From: Scatophagus argus
Lineage: Eukaryota > Chordata > Actinopteri > Scatophagidae
Direction of reading: 5' to 3'
NCBI RefSeq assembly: GCF_020382885.2
Contig: NC_058501.1
Location: forward strand, 6,386,001 to 6,450,000
DNA: 64,000 nucleotides
Shown: one piece after another, positions 62,101 to 64,000 of the stretch
Numbering within the stretch: position 1 is the stretch's first letter
Layout: every line of letters starts with the position of its first letter
Notes under the pieces: generated by a model
What the model was told of the DNA's origin: nothing
Database searches by the model: none
Seen by the model: the letters and a program-made list of their open reading frames with translations, nothing else
Translations under genes and position numbers: made by a program

Positions 62101-64000
62101 ATTGACAAGAACACCTTCTGATTCTCCAGCAAATCTCTGCAAAAAGAAGGCTTGCCTTTTTGTATGCTCGCAGTTCATCTTTTTTTGTGTCTCTGTGTGT
62201 TAGTGTGAGGGTCTGAATGAGCTTGAGCCAAAAGTAAATTTACTCAGTTAACTCTGACAATGCTTATGTTTGGGAGCAAGGCAAGGACATGACCTCCCTA
62301 CCAATTCACATCCGCAGAGGCTTGTGGAGGGGAGAGGGAGGGTCATTGACCAACCAGGGCCAGACAATGGCATTCACTGGTGTGAACACTTAGTCCATGC
62401 ACAAATTAGACCAACCAAAATGAGTGCTCTGATTTGCAATGTCAAAGGAAAAGGCAGAATTAATAAGTAAAGCAGCACCAGAGTACCACAGAATAGCCTT
62501 TGTGACTTAAAAGTAACAGAACACCCAAAATCTCAGTTGACAATGCCATTCTTTTTCTCCTGAACTATCCTCGATCAATGCACATTAGCTTTCTCGGCCA
62601 GATACGTAAAACATACCCAAATTTAAAGAAGGACCTGGGTGGTAAAAAGAGGCTTTGGTTCTGAATTGTAAAACGAGACATATAAGCAAACAAACATGGG
62701 TCAGGGGCAATGAGGCAGCAAGACAAGGATCTGACTTTGGGGGGGGTGATGGTGGGGTGGAGTTTGGTGGGGTGCAGGAGGACTTGATGGACAACTCCAC
62801 AAGTCGGCAGAGGCAGAGCTTTCACTTAAAAATGGTGCCTGGCCTATCTCAAAAGGTCAGAGCCCAGAACACTAACACACTACATTAATCATGAGAGGCT
62901 GCAGCTTACCTGTCTAGCGTTTCAGCCGTGCCGTACAGTTAACCTCAATTATACTTGATTACGAGGTGTGGAAGACACCGGGCTCAGGCTGGGCCATGCA
63001 AAAGATCAGGCATCAATAATGCAATTTCAGATTAAATGTGCCTGTCTGTCACTGTACATGATCGACAGGGTGTTTTTTTTGTAGAACAGGGTCAATGAAC
63101 AGGTAAACATGGAGGTCTATCCAATATTGTTCACTCTGTGCATCTTGTAAGATCTTTACTTCTTAGCTGGAATGAAACACCAGCATATGCATATACATAC
63201 GTATGAATATGAGATATCAACACATACACCAGAATGTTATGTGGTGTACCAAAGAGTGCTAAAGGCTTCATGCTGTCCCAGCCCCCCTCTTAGTAATTGC
63301 CCCATTATGTGTTGGTGGTGGATGGAGCCATTACAGATGTTTTATGACGGGGCCATTTTCATTTTGTCTTCCCAAGGAGGGACAGATTTATGGTGCAAGG
63401 CAGTCTTCCATTCTGGGGTAAAAAAAAATAAAACAAAAAAAACTCATCTCAGCATTTCCTAATGCACACACATACGCACAATTGCATGTTTGTTTGTGTT
63501 TACACACACTGAAACAGGATTGCATATGAATTTACTGCTTTATCTTTTATACGACTGTCACAACTGAGAGCCTGACGTGCCCTTCATTCGCCCAGCTCAC
63601 TGCAGCGCCCACGGCTGTGAGCGAGGCTGTTGGCAGCAGCCTGTGAGATGAATAAATGTTTGATGGCCCCGTGGAACAAGGCACGCTTCCAGGATGGTCG
63701 TCAGTCTGTTCCCCAGTGGGGGGAGTCCCTGGTCTGCAGGGAAGCTGCAGGCCTCGAGTAAAACCAAGTCTGACACTTTCTCACCAAATGTTATCCTACT
63801 AAAAGGAACCATCATAAAGAGCAAAGTAAACACCAGTTAGCTTTTCAGAATTAATATCTTTTAGCTTGCAGTGAAGTGTTTGAAGTGCTGAGGACTCTTT
63901 GGCTGTGTGGTTTCTTTCCAGAGGCTGTTTTGGTGTGGTTCCCCAGAGTTCTCGTTTGGAAATCAAATCTTTAGCTGTGTAGCATTTATGCCAAGTAAAA
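59196..64000. other. Gene-free flank downstream of gdf6a
   Basis: No coding exon, RNA gene or clear transposon was recognised in this 4.8 kb. Some blocks (about 59.59-59.80, 61.64-61.86, 62.89-63.07 and 63.54-63.82 kb) look less AT-rich and less repetitive, with homeodomain, GATA and T-box-like words, and might be distal enhancers. That is inference only. Confidence 0.45.

Overview
The window is vertebrate nuclear DNA from a ray-finned fish, most likely a spiny-rayed teleost. Coding exons are short, with GT..AG introns. The proteins are clearly vertebrate orthologues. The interspersed repeats are fish types: a decayed Tc1 element, a tRNA-derived SINE, LINE 3' ends finishing in ATTCT or TTGAA repeats, and TTAA-flanked MITE-like sequence. 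It is not prokaryotic, so there are no operons or ribosome-binding sites. Long open frames outside the exons listed here are chance frames or shadows.

Layout. (1) 1-16662, minus: bckdhb, the beta subunit of branched-chain ketoacid dehydrogenase E1. Eight exons are present and the C-terminal exon(s) lie off the left edge. (2) 18442-28330, minus: ttk (Mps1 spindle-checkpoint kinase). It is complete, with 24 coding exons that join in frame to 998 codons plus stop. (3) 29.3-34.6 kb, plus: ebag9 (RCAS1), complete, 213 aa in six coding exons. (4) 38129-45301, minus: sybu (syntabulin), complete, 672 aa in seven coding exons, with a probable non-coding first exon near 49.5 kb. (5) 52121-57809, plus: gdf6a, a BMP-family ligand, 439 aa in two exons, followed by a 1.4 kb 3' UTR. 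(6) 59.2-64 kb: no gene recognised, possibly gdf6a regulatory DNA.

Arrangement. ttk and ebag9 are head to head about 1 kb apart. ebag9 and sybu converge. sybu and gdf6a are head to head across about 2.5 kb from the probable sybu first exon (about 6.8 kb between start codons). From general knowledge, human BCKDHB and TTK are on 6q14 while EBAG9, SYBU and GDF6 are on 8q22-q23, so this fish segment joins genes that are separate in human. The five genes have unrelated jobs (mitochondrial amino-acid catabolism, mitotic checkpoint, Golgi/secretion, axonal transport, skeletal/eye patterning) and are not a pathway cluster.

The most unusual observation is in ttk. Its N-terminal TPR-type domain occurs twice in the protein, encoded by two three-exon cassettes with identical exon lengths (223, 107 and 144 bp) and identical intron phases. 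About half the residues match between copies. The ttk promoter also carries a CCAAT box and a CHR-like hexamer, as expected of a G2/M gene.
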